Positions 50,478 through 59,722 of a stretch of DNA of 64,000 nt are shown in pieces. The position numbers and the translations under genes were made by a program. The stretch covers positions 19,932 through 83,931 of IMG/VR virus record IMGVR_UViG_3300026484_000333. One strand, written 5' to 3'. The DNA comes from a virus. Positions within the stretch are counted from its first letter, which is position 1. Every line of letters starts with the position of its first letter. The notes below the pieces were generated by a model. That model was not told the DNA's origin and made no database searches. It was given only the letters and a program-made list of their open reading frames with translations.

Positions 50478-50961
50478 TTCTTTTACCCTTCTTTTCAATT
50501 ATAATTTTATCTAATTGTTTTATACTTTCGTGAAAGGATAAATTATTTCCAAAATAGCCTTCTGCAAAAGTAATATTTTTAATTGAACTTAAATTTAATT
50601 TATCATAAGGCTGGTAAATAACCACAAATTCATCTCCTCCTATTCTAAAAATCCTACCACTAACATTTTGTTCTTTCATTAAATTTTTAATTTGCTTAAC
50701 AACATTAATTATAAATTCATCTCCTGCTTCATAACCTTGTTCTCTATTTAACAAATGTAAATTATCCAAATCAATCAAAATTAAATTATAAAACCATTTA
50801 TTTTTAATCTTAATTTGCTCTTTATATTCTGTTTTTAAAAGTTCGTCAAGATAATGTCTGTTATAAACCTGTGTTAAATAGTCTTTTTTAAGGCTTTCAA
50901 TTTCCTTTTTTAAATCAGAAATTATTTCCTCTAAAAGCTCTACTTTCTCTTCGCAAGTCAT
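50455..50961 (-). CDS. GGDEF-domain protein (putative diguanylate cyclase)
   Basis: 168 residues. A short N-terminal coiled coil (EEIISDLKKEIESLKKD), then a full GGDEF domain: DYLTQVYNRHYLDE (linker), LILIDLDNLHLLNREQGYEAGDEF (metal Asp; Asn and Asp of the guanine site), RIFRIGGDEFVVIY (GGDEF intact) and HESIKQLDKIIIEKKGKRND (C-terminal K...R). The RxxD inhibitory site is absent (NVSG in its place), so product inhibition would be missing. No sensor or EAL/PilZ domain here. The family converts two GTP to c-di-GMP; some members make other dinucleotides. It sits inside a replication operon. Confidence 0.85.
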   Translation of the reverse strand: MTCEEKVELLEEIISDLKKEIESLKKDYLTQVYNRHYLDELLKTEYKEQIKIKNKWFYNLILIDLDNLHLLNREQGYEAGDEFIINVVKQIKNLMKEQNVSGRIFRIGGDEFVVIYQPYDKLNLSSIKNITFAEGYFGNNLSFHESIKQLDKIIIEKKGKRNDSKRVC

Positions 50962-50962
50962 T

Positions 50963-51259
50963 TTAATCCCCTATTAATTGTAAATGTAGATTGTTTTTCG
51001 CCAAAAGCCCTTTTCTTTTTGCCTTAAAAGTAAAAAATCCTTCAATTTTATTAAACAAGAGATTATATAAACCATTTATATTTGAATTTATCCCAGCTTT
51101 TTCAATATATTTATCAATTGTATAAAAAATATCTTCTGCTTTATTTTCAATTCCTTCTTCTGTATTTCCTTTTACTTTTAAATATACCTCAAAAACTTCG
51201 GTATCTTTATTAATAAAAGAAACAGGAATTTTAAATTCCCTGTAAATTGTTTTAATCAT
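50963..51259 (-). CDS. Hypothetical 98-aa protein
   Basis: Beta-rich first half (REFKIPVSFINKDTEVFEVYLKVKGN), helix, basic end. One base from the GGDEF gene start. Not recognised. Confidence 0.6.
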   Translation of the reverse strand: MIKTIYREFKIPVSFINKDTEVFEVYLKVKGNTEEGIENKAEDIFYTIDKYIEKAGINSNINGLYNLLFNKIEGFFTFKAKRKGLLAKNNLHLQLIGD

Positions 51260-51935
51260 TTTTATATCCTTTATCTAAATTTATTTTGCAGTTTTTATAG
51301 TCAGCTTTTACCCATTTAGTTTTTGCTTCAGGGGAAGTATCTTTTTGAAATTTACCATCTACTATTTTACCTTTTCTACTGTCGATTTCCTTCCAAGTCT
51401 CATATAGAGTACATTTAGGGTCATAACCAAGTTTCATTAACATTCCTATACAAAACACCATAATATCATTAATACCATCAACAATTTTTTCTTCACTAAT
51501 TCCAACGTAATCATCAAATTTTTTCTTTTCTTTTTCTGGTAAATTTAGCATAAAAAAATCCTCAACCCATTTTTTTAGAGCAGGGCGTCTTTCTTTTGTA
51601 ATTTTATAACCAACAATCTCAAACATTTCTTCAATTATATTTGTAAATTCGTTTGTCATATTAAATTCCTGCTGGTTTAACAATCTTTCTTTTTGCCATT
51701 TTTCAATTTTATTTATTACATTGTTTGGAATATCATCAATATAAAATAATGTTTGATTACAAGCATAATCATAATGTCTTGTAATTCCAGCAAAATTAAA
51801 ATCTTCTATATGCCTTGTATCATCAAATTCTACACTAAAAAATTCGTATTCTTTTTCAATATCAATAACAATCCCATAACCATATCTACAATCCCAAACT
51901 CTATCATTTAACTTCACATTTTCAAAATAATTCAT
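51252..51935 (-). CDS. KOW/SH3-like domain fused to MazG-like pyrophosphohydrolase
   Basis: 227 residues. Residues 1-65 are the small beta domain shared with the protein at 26.3 kb (VKLNDRVWDCRYGYGIV ... NQTLFY). Residues about 95-220 are an all-alpha NTP pyrophosphatase of the MazG-like group: EMFEIVGY, EKIVDGINDIMVFCIGMLMKLGYDP, ETWKEIDSRKGKIVDGKFQKD, WVKADYKNCKI. It may hydrolyse dNTPs or modified nucleotides, in keeping with nearby nucleotide genes. Confidence 0.75.
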   Translation of the reverse strand: MNYFENVKLNDRVWDCRYGYGIVIDIEKEYEFFSVEFDDTRHIEDFNFAGITRHYDYACNQTLFYIDDIPNNVINKIEKWQKERLLNQQEFNMTNEFTNIIEEMFEIVGYKITKERRPALKKWVEDFFMLNLPEKEKKKFDDYVGISEEKIVDGINDIMVFCIGMLMKLGYDPKCTLYETWKEIDSRKGKIVDGKFQKDTSPEAKTKWVKADYKNCKINLDKGYKND

Positions 51936-52183
51936 TTTAATTCTCCTTTTTGCTTTAGATATATTTTAATTTTTTGATGTTTTTCTTTAATTTGTTTGTC
52001 TTCTTGTTCGGTATAGCACTTTTTAGCTCCGCCTTTAAATGCAATACAAAAACCAATTCCCAAATCTTTATATTTAATACTGCCGTTTTCGTTCCAACCA
52101 AAAGGAATTGAAAAAGGATGTAAATCCTCAATAAAACTAATTTCATCCAAATAAATTAAATCTTTTCCTATTTGTATTGTCAT
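51932..52183 (-). CDS. Hypothetical 83-aa protein
   Basis: Beta strands then a Lys-rich helix; contains KDLGIGFCIAFKGGAKKCYTEQED. Overlaps the next start by ATGA. Not recognised. Confidence 0.6.
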   Translation of the reverse strand: MTIQIGKDLIYLDEISFIEDLHPFSIPFGWNENGSIKYKDLGIGFCIAFKGGAKKCYTEQEDKQIKEKHQKIKIYLKQKGELK

Positions 52184-52185
52184 TT

Positions 52186-52401
52186 TTATTTCCTTTCTAT
52201 CGCTTTTATTATTTTATCAGCCAACTCATCAGAAAATTGTTCACTAATTTCCCAATTCATCATTTTTCTATAACAATCTTCACAAGGGTCTGAATTAAAA
52301 TCTTCTTGTGTATAATCATAATTTTCATCAGCAAATCTACAATTAGTACAATAAATATAACTTAACTCCTCAAATATAATTTTACTTATTATTTTCTTCA
52401 T
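52186..52401 (-). CDS. Small zinc-ribbon protein
   Basis: 71 residues with YCTNCRFADENYDY and DPCEDCYRKM: four Cys in CxxC pairs. Helical end. Probably nucleic-acid binding; unproven. Confidence 0.65.
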   Translation of the reverse strand: MKKIISKIIFEELSYIYCTNCRFADENYDYTQEDFNSDPCEDCYRKMMNWEISEQFSDELADKIIKAIERK

Positions 52402-52412
52402 TTTCCTCTCCT

Positions 52413-52679
52413 TTATGCTCTAAAATCTAATTTTAAATCAAAATCTTTTAATTTTAGCTCTTTTTCCCATAATTTACCGTTTAATCTTTTATTTTCTGCT
52501 TTTTCTTGTTCATAAAGTTCTTTATAATAATTAATTTTATTTTCAAGCTCATTAACATACTCTTGTAATACACGTAAGTGAAAAAACCTGATAGATAATT
52601 TATCATTATCAGTAACTTCAAGTTTCCATCTTTTAATTGCATCAATAGTAGGTTGAACAATTTGTTTTTTGTTTTTCAT
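52413..52679 (-). CDS. Coiled-coil protein, 88 aa
   Basis: Long coiled coil (LRVLQEYVNELENKINYYKELYEQEKAENKRLNGKLW). First gene behind the promoter at 52710. Not recognised. Confidence 0.65.
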   Translation of the reverse strand: MKNKKQIVQPTIDAIKRWKLEVTDNDKLSIRFFHLRVLQEYVNELENKINYYKELYEQEKAENKRLNGKLWEKELKLKDFDLKLDFRA

Positions 52680-52709
52680 TTTTCTCTCCTTTATTTTTAT
52701 TGTATAGAA

Positions 52710-52738
52710 ATTATAAAAAATTTTTTATGATTTGTCAA
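52710..52738 (-). promoter_or_regulatory. Consensus sigma70 promoter
   Basis: Minus strand TTGACA, 17 nt, TATAAT, overlapping the polA stop region; serves 52.7-49.1 kb. Confidence 0.9.
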
Positions 52739-55701
52739 GCTCTTTTAGATGTTTTTCAATTTCTTTTTCATCAATATTATTTGGTAAGGTTATATTTTCT
52801 TTGTAATTATAACCCAAATCAAGCTCTGCTTCTAATTTTACAATAGGCTCTTCATATAAACCATTATTATAATTTCCTATCATACATTTAATTAAATTAT
52901 CATTTACAAATTTAATTATTTTCGGGTTTAATTTTATATATAATAATATGCTATCGTGGATTGTATTAACAATTTTCACTTCATCAATTAATCCAGCTTC
53001 TTCAATTTTCTTTTGAAAACAAACTATCGCATAAAGCGTTAAAATATTCCCACTTTGAATGTTAAAGTTAGTCGCTACCCTTTGTGCTTTTTCTTTTATT
53101 TGACTGCTCCAGCTTTTAATATCCGGTATTAACAGTCTTAATCCTGAATACCTTGAAACTAAATAACCTTGTTTTTCTGTTTGTTTAATGATACTATCTT
53201 GATATTCTTTTGTAACTTTATATAAAGTCCAATAAGCCTCATATATTTCTTTTCCTACTAAATGCTCACTTGCACCATAACTCATACCAAAAGTATAAGG
53301 CTTTCCTTTTTGTCTAATTTCAGGATATTTTTTCTTAATAGAGTTTATTACATTAATTCTATATGTTTCTCTATCAATTTCCTTTTTATTTTTATAATTA
53401 TCTGGTAACAGACTTTCACTAAAATAATCAACTTCTTCATTTTCTAATTCAACCTCATAAAATTTTGTATCAATTTTAAGTTTTTCTATTTTTTCTTTAA
53501 TATCAAGCATTTCATCAGAAAAATAGTAAAAGGCGTTCTGACAATGACCATCCACACCTTTTAAAAATACATCTAATTTGGCGGGGTCTTTACTTGCGTT
53601 TGCTATTAATCTATCTTCGCTTACCGTTACGCAGGACGCCACTCCTGCTCCACCCTTTCGGGTGGTGTCGGACTATATCATCTCCCACAGCATTACCTGT
53701 TTGGGAGGCGGGTGTTTCGACAGGTCAGTCGCTTACCTGCCTACTCTACTCGGTGGCTTTTTAAACCCCTTTCGATAGTCTCTGCACCTTCCTATTCTGT
53801 TAAAGAATAGGCTTGGCTCAGGATTGCCCTCAGCATTACCTGTTAGGGTTTCCCTGAATTAACCCGCTTTTCTATCAGAGTTTCCTCTGATAGCCCCCCA
53901 TTCTGTTAAGGGCAGAATAATCACTTGCACCAAGTAAAAACCCATCAGGTGCTATAAATAATTTTTTAATTTCTTTTCCATACTTACTACCACTTGGTAT
54001 TGTTTGCATATTAATAACCCCGCTACTACTTAATCTACCACTAATTGTTCCGCTTTGATTAAAGTTGGCAAAAATTCTATAATCATTTGGTGTAACTTCA
54101 ACACACCCCTCAATCATATTTTTTAAATAAGCGGTTTTTATTTTTTCACTTGCTTGATATTCACTTATTAAGTTTAATACTTCTAATTTTTCCTCATCTG
54201 TAATTGTTTTTTTCCATTCTTCTAAAACATCATTACCTGTTGAAGGCTCTCCAGCTTTTGTAGTTTCAATAACAGGCAAATCCATAATTTCAAAAAATAG
54301 TATTTTCTTTTGTTGACTACTGCTTGGATTGAACGGTTTTAAAAATTCCTCCCAATTTTCCTTTTTATTTTTATGTGTTTTATTATATTTTTCTTTTGCC
54401 TGTAATGCTATAACTTTTTCAGTAGCTTTGATATAAACATTTTCTCTTAATTTTGCCAAATCTCTTTCAACTATTTCCTCCATTTCTTTATAGAATTCTT
54501 TAGTTCGCTCTAAATCAATTCTCATACCATTCATTTTCATTTTATTTAAAGCAAAGCCAATATCTCTAAACTTCTTATAAGTTTCTATAAAACCTTCTTG
54601 CTTTAACTCTTTCCATAAATCTTTAAAAATTTTGTAGTTTGCCACAACGTCAATATTGTTATATGTGGCAACTTTTTCAAAATCATACTCAATCAGTTTG
54701 CTTTGGTCAATTTCTTTATCCCAATCTCCAAAATATTTAAAAGCCAACTGTTTTAAACTCAAACTTTTTCTTTCAGTGGAATTATAAAGCAAATAAGCCA
54801 TTAATAAAGTATCATCTATTTTAAATTGATTTATTAAAGGCTCTTGATTTATTTGAAAGCTAAAATCTCTCATAATTTCGTGGACTAAAAAAGTTAAGTC
54901 AAAGCCTAAAAAATTATGCCCTATAATTACGCCTTCATAATTTTCAAAAAACTCTTTTAAGTACTGTTTAATCAATTGATAATTTTCTTCATTATGATAT
55001 TGAGGATGTATAGCTATACAAGCGGGGTTTTTATCATCTTTTGTAAAACTAATTGTAAGAAGTCGGTTTTTATACCACTCAAGCCCTGTTGTTTCAATAT
55101 CACACACTACAGCTTTTGCTTTTAATAATTCTTCTAAATATTGTTTTATTTCATCCGGTTGTTTTAAAAAAGAATGATTAATTTCAATATTTTCAAATTT
55201 ATCTTTATATTCACCCTTTTCAAAGGCTTTATAAGCCTCAAAACTTAATTGCAGTTCTCTTGCTCTGTTAGGATATTTTTCAACAATAATAGGATTTAAA
55301 AAAGGTACAACATTTATTTGGGATAGGTCAAAAATTTCTTTATTTTTTCCACTCCCAAATGTAAATTCAGCACCTTTAATAACTCTACCAAAATTATTAC
55401 TAAAGTTTTTATCTTTTGCAATTTCCTGATAAGTATCTGAATGCCCTATTAACCATACATCTATGCCCATAATTTGTGAATACTCAAAAACCTCTTCTAT
55501 AACTTCTTTTAAAACTGCTTTTTTAATTCTGCCTTTTTTAGGTACAGGTATTGATACAAAAGCAAAATCTTTTACATCCAAATTAAAAGGTTGTAAAAGC
55601 TGTTTATGTAAAAAACCATAATTTTCTTTAAAGCAGATATTATCTGGTAACCAGATAATTGCTTTTGGGTTTGCATTGTTGTAAGTAAATAAATAGTTCA
55701 T
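52725..55701 (-). CDS. polA: Family A DNA polymerase, two exons joined by a group I intron
   Basis: Exon 1 is 55701-53909, exon 2 is 53619-52725; joined they give 895 residues. The 3'-5' exonuclease part has VVCDIETTGLEWY (Exo I, about residue 200), IIGHNFLGFDLTFL (Exo II) and YNNIDVVANY (Exo III). Polymerase motif A is DYSALEDR and spans the splice point (Leu598 is CT + C). Motif B is RQKGKPYTFGMSYG, with Phe at the place of E. coli Phe762. Motif C is NTIHDSILLY: the usual HDE is HDS. The first 190 residues have no known domain. Without splicing, exon 1 would end after 11 wrong residues and motifs B and C would be lost. It copies the phage genome. Confidence 0.95.
53620..53908 (-). other. 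Group I self-splicing intron, 289 nt, no ORF
   Basis: Conserved core in order on the minus strand: P (AATTCAGGGAAACC, 53860-53847), Q (AATCCTGAGCC, 53825-53815), R (GTGCAGAGACTATCG, 53787-53773), S (GATATAGTCC, 53679-53670). P1 pairs exon end GCCCU with intron GGGGC, leaving a U-G pair at the splice site; the last intron base is G. P2 is a 9-bp stem with GAAA loop (53893-53872). The intron is much richer in GC than its surroundings and carries no endonuclease gene. Splice points follow from P1, the final G and the restored DYSALEDR. Confidence 0.92.
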
Positions 55702-55702
55702 T

Positions 55703-56152
55703 TTAATCTCCTTTTATATTAATTTCAATAATTATTTTATTATTATTTTCTTTATTTATGTTTATTGAGTAATTTTTATTTTCTTCATAATTTTTATAAG
55801 GTTTTAATAAACAATCCATAGAAATAAACAAATCGTTTAATTCATAAACACAACCATCATCTGCAGTAAATAAAATACTACTAAAATTGGCATCTTGTGG
55901 AGGTCTATTATCAAAACTAATACTTTTTATTTTAAGAGGGCTTTTTCTTTTATCAAAATAAAATTTGCAACCAGTCAATTTATTAAGTTCTTCCCATTTT
56001 GAAAATTCAATTATAAAAAAGTTTTCTGGTAAAGGCTTTTTTAAAAAAAGCCATCTATCTAAATTATAGACTTTTAAGTCTTTTAGATTAATTAGTAACC
56101 TCATTCTTTTTCTTTCTCGATAAAGAGGGTCATTTTCTGTAAAAATTCTCAT
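55703..56152 (-). CDS. Hypothetical 149-aa protein
   Basis: Basic, alpha/beta (LINLKDLKVYNLDRWLFLKKPLPENFFIIEFSKWEELNKL), no recognised motif. One base before polA in the same operon. Confidence 0.65.
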   Translation of the reverse strand: MRIFTENDPLYRERKRMRLLINLKDLKVYNLDRWLFLKKPLPENFFIIEFSKWEELNKLTGCKFYFDKRKSPLKIKSISFDNRPPQDANFSSILFTADDGCVYELNDLFISMDCLLKPYKNYEENKNYSININKENNNKIIIEINIKGD

Positions 56153-56184
56153 TTTTCTCTCCTTTGGTTTAATTTTACAGTAGT

Positions 56185-56213
56185 ATTATAAAGAATTTTT
56201 TATAAAAAAGCAA
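56185..56213 (-). promoter_or_regulatory. Probable sigma70 promoter
   Basis: Minus strand TTGCTT, 17 nt, TATAAT: perfect -10, weak -35. Placed before 55703-56152 and polA. Confidence 0.6.
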
Positions 56214-56220
56214 GAGAAAA

Positions 56221-57576
56221 TCAGAAAGATTTAAAAGAATTTATCCATTTTTGGTAAGAAATATATAAGATAATATCTTTGTGGGAGATTCTTAATTTTT
56301 GAGACCATTCTTTTTGTAGCCTACAGCGTCTTTCTCCTTTTTCTAAAAAACAAAATGTAAAAAACAAAGGCTCTTTTTTGTTTTTATGTTCTCTTCTTAA
56401 CCTACCTATTGTTTGTTCATAGGTTTCTTTTGTATGTGTTGCCAAATTGATAATAGTATCCATTCTATAAATACTAACACCTTTTTGTAAAATAGTACCA
56501 CCAATTAATACTCTTAATTTCTCGTTTTCAAAATCTTCCAAATATTTTTTCCTTTCTTTGCTTGTAGTAGCCTGATTAATGATTTCAGCTCTTATACCTT
56601 TTTTAGCCAACAGATTTTTTAAATTTTCCTGGTTTTCATTATAAGTAGAATATAAAAATACACTCCTACCTTTTTTTAACAAAAATTCAACAAAATTGAC
56701 AACATCATCAAGTAAAAGTTTTGAATTATAAAGTCTTTGCCAAGCTTTTTGAGCCTCATATTTTCCGCTATAAAAAATAGGTAAAGAATGTTGAATTATT
56801 ATATGTTTAACAGGTTTAATATCAGGATTACCTCCTACAACCAAATTACTAAAATGGTCATAAATAGCCTCTGTAAGTCCGTCTGAACGTGTCGGTGTAG
56901 CACTCAATCCTAATCTGTATTTAGCATTAAAAGAAAGCATTGTTTTTGTTAAAGCTCCCACTGAAACTAAATGGCACTCATCAACTATAATAAAACCTAC
57001 TTCTCTATTTAGTCTATTAACCACGTCTTTATTTAGATTTAAAAATTGAAGTGTAGAAATATAAATATCCCCATCTTTAAATTTATTTTTAGAGTTTAAT
57101 AAAACAACTTTAGCATTAGAATTTTGTGTAAATTCTTTATAGGTTTGTTCTAATAAAGATGTTTTATCAACTAAAAATAAAGTCCTAATACCTAATTGCT
57201 TTATCAAATAAATTGAACTATAAGTTTTACCAGACCCGGCAGGTGCTTGATAAACACAAGCATTTTCAGGCGTATTTTTAAATTTGTCTAAAATTTTTTT
57301 AGTATCAGTTTTTTGGTATTCCCGCAAATTAAAATTAATTAAATCAAAATTTGTTTTTATACCAAGATTTCTTTTATAAGTTAATTTAAAATTTTCTGTT
57401 TTTAAACTTCTAATTAATTTTTCATAATTCCTTGGCAAAATTATTCCGTCTTTAACAGGAATTATAGTAGAAACCTGCTCTTCTTTTCTTTTATCATAAT
57501 AAATGTAATTTTTTATTTTTACATTTTTTACAAACTCTTTTATTATTTTATAACCAGAGCCTACTATAATTTCCAT
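56221..57576 (-). CDS. SF2 DEAD/DEAH-type helicase (UvsW/UvrB-like)
   Basis: 451 residues. Walker A VYQAPAGSGKTYSSIYL (about residue 112), motif Ia TLFLVDKTSLLEQTY, motif II IIVDECHLV, motif III LGLSATPTRSDG, and C-terminal GGTILQKGVSIYRMDTIINLATH and QTIGRLRREHKNK. It probably remodels branched DNA or R-loops in replication and recombination. Confidence 0.9.
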   Translation of the reverse strand: MEIIVGSGYKIIKEFVKNVKIKNYIYYDKRKEEQVSTIIPVKDGIILPRNYEKLIRSLKTENFKLTYKRNLGIKTNFDLINFNLREYQKTDTKKILDKFKNTPENACVYQAPAGSGKTYSSIYLIKQLGIRTLFLVDKTSLLEQTYKEFTQNSNAKVVLLNSKNKFKDGDIYISTLQFLNLNKDVVNRLNREVGFIIVDECHLVSVGALTKTMLSFNAKYRLGLSATPTRSDGLTEAIYDHFSNLVVGGNPDIKPVKHIIIQHSLPIFYSGKYEAQKAWQRLYNSKLLLDDVVNFVEFLLKKGRSVFLYSTYNENQENLKNLLAKKGIRAEIINQATTSKERKKYLEDFENEKLRVLIGGTILQKGVSIYRMDTIINLATHTKETYEQTIGRLRREHKNKKEPLFFTFCFLEKGERRCRLQKEWSQKLRISHKDIILYISYQKWINSFKSF

Positions 57577-57578
57577 AA

Positions 57579-57857
57579 CTAAACCATTTCAAAAAATTTG
57601 CTTAATTTATTATATAAAACAGCTCCTATTCTATAATTACCGTTCCCCAAATTTTCAATATATTTCTCAAACCTTTTTAAAACATATAAAATTCTCTGTT
57701 TGCTATCTCCTGTTTCTTTGGCAATTTCTTTTAAAGAAAATTTACCTTTTTCTCTTTGACTTTTTGCACCTAATAATAAATATAACAAACCTCTTGCTGA
57801 AACAGTATTAAGTTCGTCTTTTGAAATTTCATCCAATCTTTGTAGTAATAATTTCAT
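57579..57857 (-). CDS. Winged-helix protein
   Basis: 92 residues. LSARGLLYLL-type start, then FSLKEIAKETGDSKQRILYVLKRFEKYIE (HTH) and NGNYRIGAVLYN (wing). Rrf2-like layout without cysteines. Possibly a transcription regulator of the replication genes. Confidence 0.65.
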   Translation of the reverse strand: MKLLLQRLDEISKDELNTVSARGLLYLLLGAKSQREKGKFSLKEIAKETGDSKQRILYVLKRFEKYIENLGNGNYRIGAVLYNKLSKFFEMV

Positions 57858-57886
57858 TTTTCTCTCCTTATAAAAAATTTTTTAAA

Positions 57887-58330
57887 TTATAACATATTTT
57901 TTAAATTAAATCCATATGTTCTTTCAAGTTCACTACTTGAAACACCACTTAAAATAAGTTTTTTATTAACTTTTAAGACCCTTGAATATAAACTTTTTAA
58001 AATTTGTCCGCTATATGCTTTATTATTTGCAAGTTCTGTGCCGATATTATAAACAACATTATACTCTTTTAGATTTAACTCATTAATATTGATTTCGTTG
58101 TTTATAATATTTGATTGTAGCTCTGAAAAGTCAAAACCTTGCACTTTACCATAAAAATTTTCTAATAAATATTTAACAACTTTTTCTATACCTTGATTTA
58201 AAACTAAAAGATTGTTTTTAAATTTTAATTTATTTTCTATTTTCACTAAATCAACTTCTGTTAGTTGAACTTTTGCCCAATTTTTCGGGAAACCATAATA
58301 AAAATAGACAAGTTCAGTTTTTCTATTCAT
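57887..58330 (-). CDS. Hypothetical 147-aa protein
   Basis: Starts at MNRKTELVYFYYGFPKNW; upstream ATG has no better site. Helical/beta mix with NEININELNLKEYNVVYNIGTELANN. Overlaps the kinase gene end by 8 nt. Not recognised. Confidence 0.65.
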   Translation of the reverse strand: MNRKTELVYFYYGFPKNWAKVQLTEVDLVKIENKLKFKNNLLVLNQGIEKVVKYLLENFYGKVQGFDFSELQSNIINNEININELNLKEYNVVYNIGTELANNKAYSGQILKSLYSRVLKVNKKLILSGVSSSELERTYGFNLKNML

Positions 58331-58898
58331 ACCTATGCCTTTCAATTATTTCTGAAATTATTTTAAGACATTCTATAGTAAAATCTTCCATTTTTTCGTT
58401 TTTAATTACATAATCAAAAATTAAATTTTCCCATTCTTTTTCACTAATATGTTTATCTTTACTTGGCAAATCTCTTTCTATTTTAATAGCATAATATTCG
58501 TAATCAGAATAATCATCTAATAAACTCTTATATTCATTTTTAAAACGCAAGTCAGGAATAAAAATAATATCATAATCATTTTTATCAATTTCTTTTTTTA
58601 GTGTTTTTACAAAAATATCTTCTCCAAAAACTTCTCTTAAATTCATACCTGTGTCTTGTAATAACTCACGCATTGTTTTATGCCCAACTGTTTTTAAATC
58701 TTTATTTTTCCATTCCTCTATCATATCAAAAGAAAAACCCCATTGTTTTGAAATAAATTTCTTTATGGGATAAGCAAAAGAAAGTTTTTTTACATTTAGC
58801 AAGGGATAATTTTTTAAAAGATAATTTATCATAATATTTGCACAAGTATCCTTACCTGCACCTTTTTTACCGCTAATACTAATAATTATTTTTGGCAT
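58323..58898 (-). CDS. Deoxynucleoside monophosphate kinase
   Basis: 191 residues. P-loop SGKKGAGKDTCAN at residues 8-20, then TMRELLQDTGMNLREVFGEDIFVK and DIIFIPDLRFKNEY, the pattern of phage dNMP kinases (T4 gp1-like). It converts dNMPs to dNDPs and works with ThyX directly upstream in the same operon. Confidence 0.85.
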   Translation of the reverse strand: MPKIIISISGKKGAGKDTCANIMINYLLKNYPLLNVKKLSFAYPIKKFISKQWGFSFDMIEEWKNKDLKTVGHKTMRELLQDTGMNLREVFGEDIFVKTLKKEIDKNDYDIIFIPDLRFKNEYKSLLDDYSDYEYYAIKIERDLPSKDKHISEKEWENLIFDYVIKNEKMEDFTIECLKIISEIIERHRYE

Positions 58899-59722
58899 TA
58901 CAACTCCTTAATTATGTTTTCATATAAATTAGGTTGAAAAGCTTTAATATTATTTAACATTGCTAAAGCAATTTTTTGTATTTCTTCTTGTGCATCTTTT
59001 TTTAGCCTTAAATTAAAGAAATTTACCAAATTATCTTTATCCATCTGCACCCAAAATGTTGTATAAGCTCCAACAGGTTGAACTGCCCTTGCCTGTTCAG
59101 GTTTTAATCCTATTTCCAATGCTTTTTCATAAACAGTAGTTATATAATTGTAAGTATCTTCAAATATTCTCTCAATATTTTGCTTATCCCCATAATCTAA
59201 AGAAGTATAATTTTCCATTTCAGGCATATAAAACTCAAAAGGTACCTTATTATTTTTTACAAACCTACGACTCATTTCTAAAAATGAAGCCCCTCTGTGA
59301 CGCATAAACTGCCTTGCAACAAAAATAGGACATTTAATTTTAAATGTAGCTACTTCACTTGCGTGGTCAAGCATTAATTGCGTTAAAATTTCTTCATTTC
59401 CTTCTGCAATTTGTTCAAACGTAGGTAAATTTTCGTGTCGCAAACTTTCTCTTATTCTATCTTCAAAATAAGCAGGAGTAATAAATTCAAATACGCTTTC
59501 GTGTTTTAATTTTTGTAGTCTTTTATATAATTTTGCAGGGTCTTTTGCTTGTTCATTACCATAACTTAAACTTGCTATTGTAGCAACCATTTCTTCTCTG
59601 CTTTCTTGATTAAAGTTACCAACCCAACCGCTCCACAACTCAACAAAACCGTTTTCCCATTTTGTACCAATATTATAAACAGGTTTTACAAAAGAAACCA
59701 TTTTAAAATATTTATTTTCCAT
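58898..59722 (-). CDS. thyX: Flavin-dependent thymidylate synthase ThyX
   Basis: 274 residues. The signature RHRxxSxxExSxR is present as RHRGASFLEMSRR at about residue 142; also ESVFEFITPAYF and QARAVQPVGAYTTFWVQMD. It makes dTMP from dUMP with FAD, NADPH and methylene-THF. Overlaps the kinase start by one base. Confidence 0.95.
   Translation of the reverse strand: MENKYFKMVSFVKPVYNIGTKWENGFVELWSGWVGNFNQESREEMVATIASLSYGNEQAKDPAKLYKRLQKLKHESVFEFITPAYFEDRIRESLRHENLPTFEQIAEGNEEILTQLMLDHASEVATFKIKCPIFVARQFMRHRGASFLEMSRRFVKNNKVPFEFYMPEMENYTSLDYGDKQNIERIFEDTYNYITTVYEKALEIGLKPEQARAVQPVGAYTTFWVQMDKDNLVNFFNLRLKKDAQEEIQKIALAMLNNIKAFQPNLYENIIKEL

Noticed and set aside
53641-53880. tRNA genes in the GC-rich stretch
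   Set aside because: The stems fit the group I intron fold; no cloverleaf with anticodon loop and T-arm was found.
52725-55701. Two separate polymerase genes
   Set aside because: Exon 1 ends and exon 2 begins within motif A, the gap has a complete group I core, and the joined frame restores DYSALEDR.
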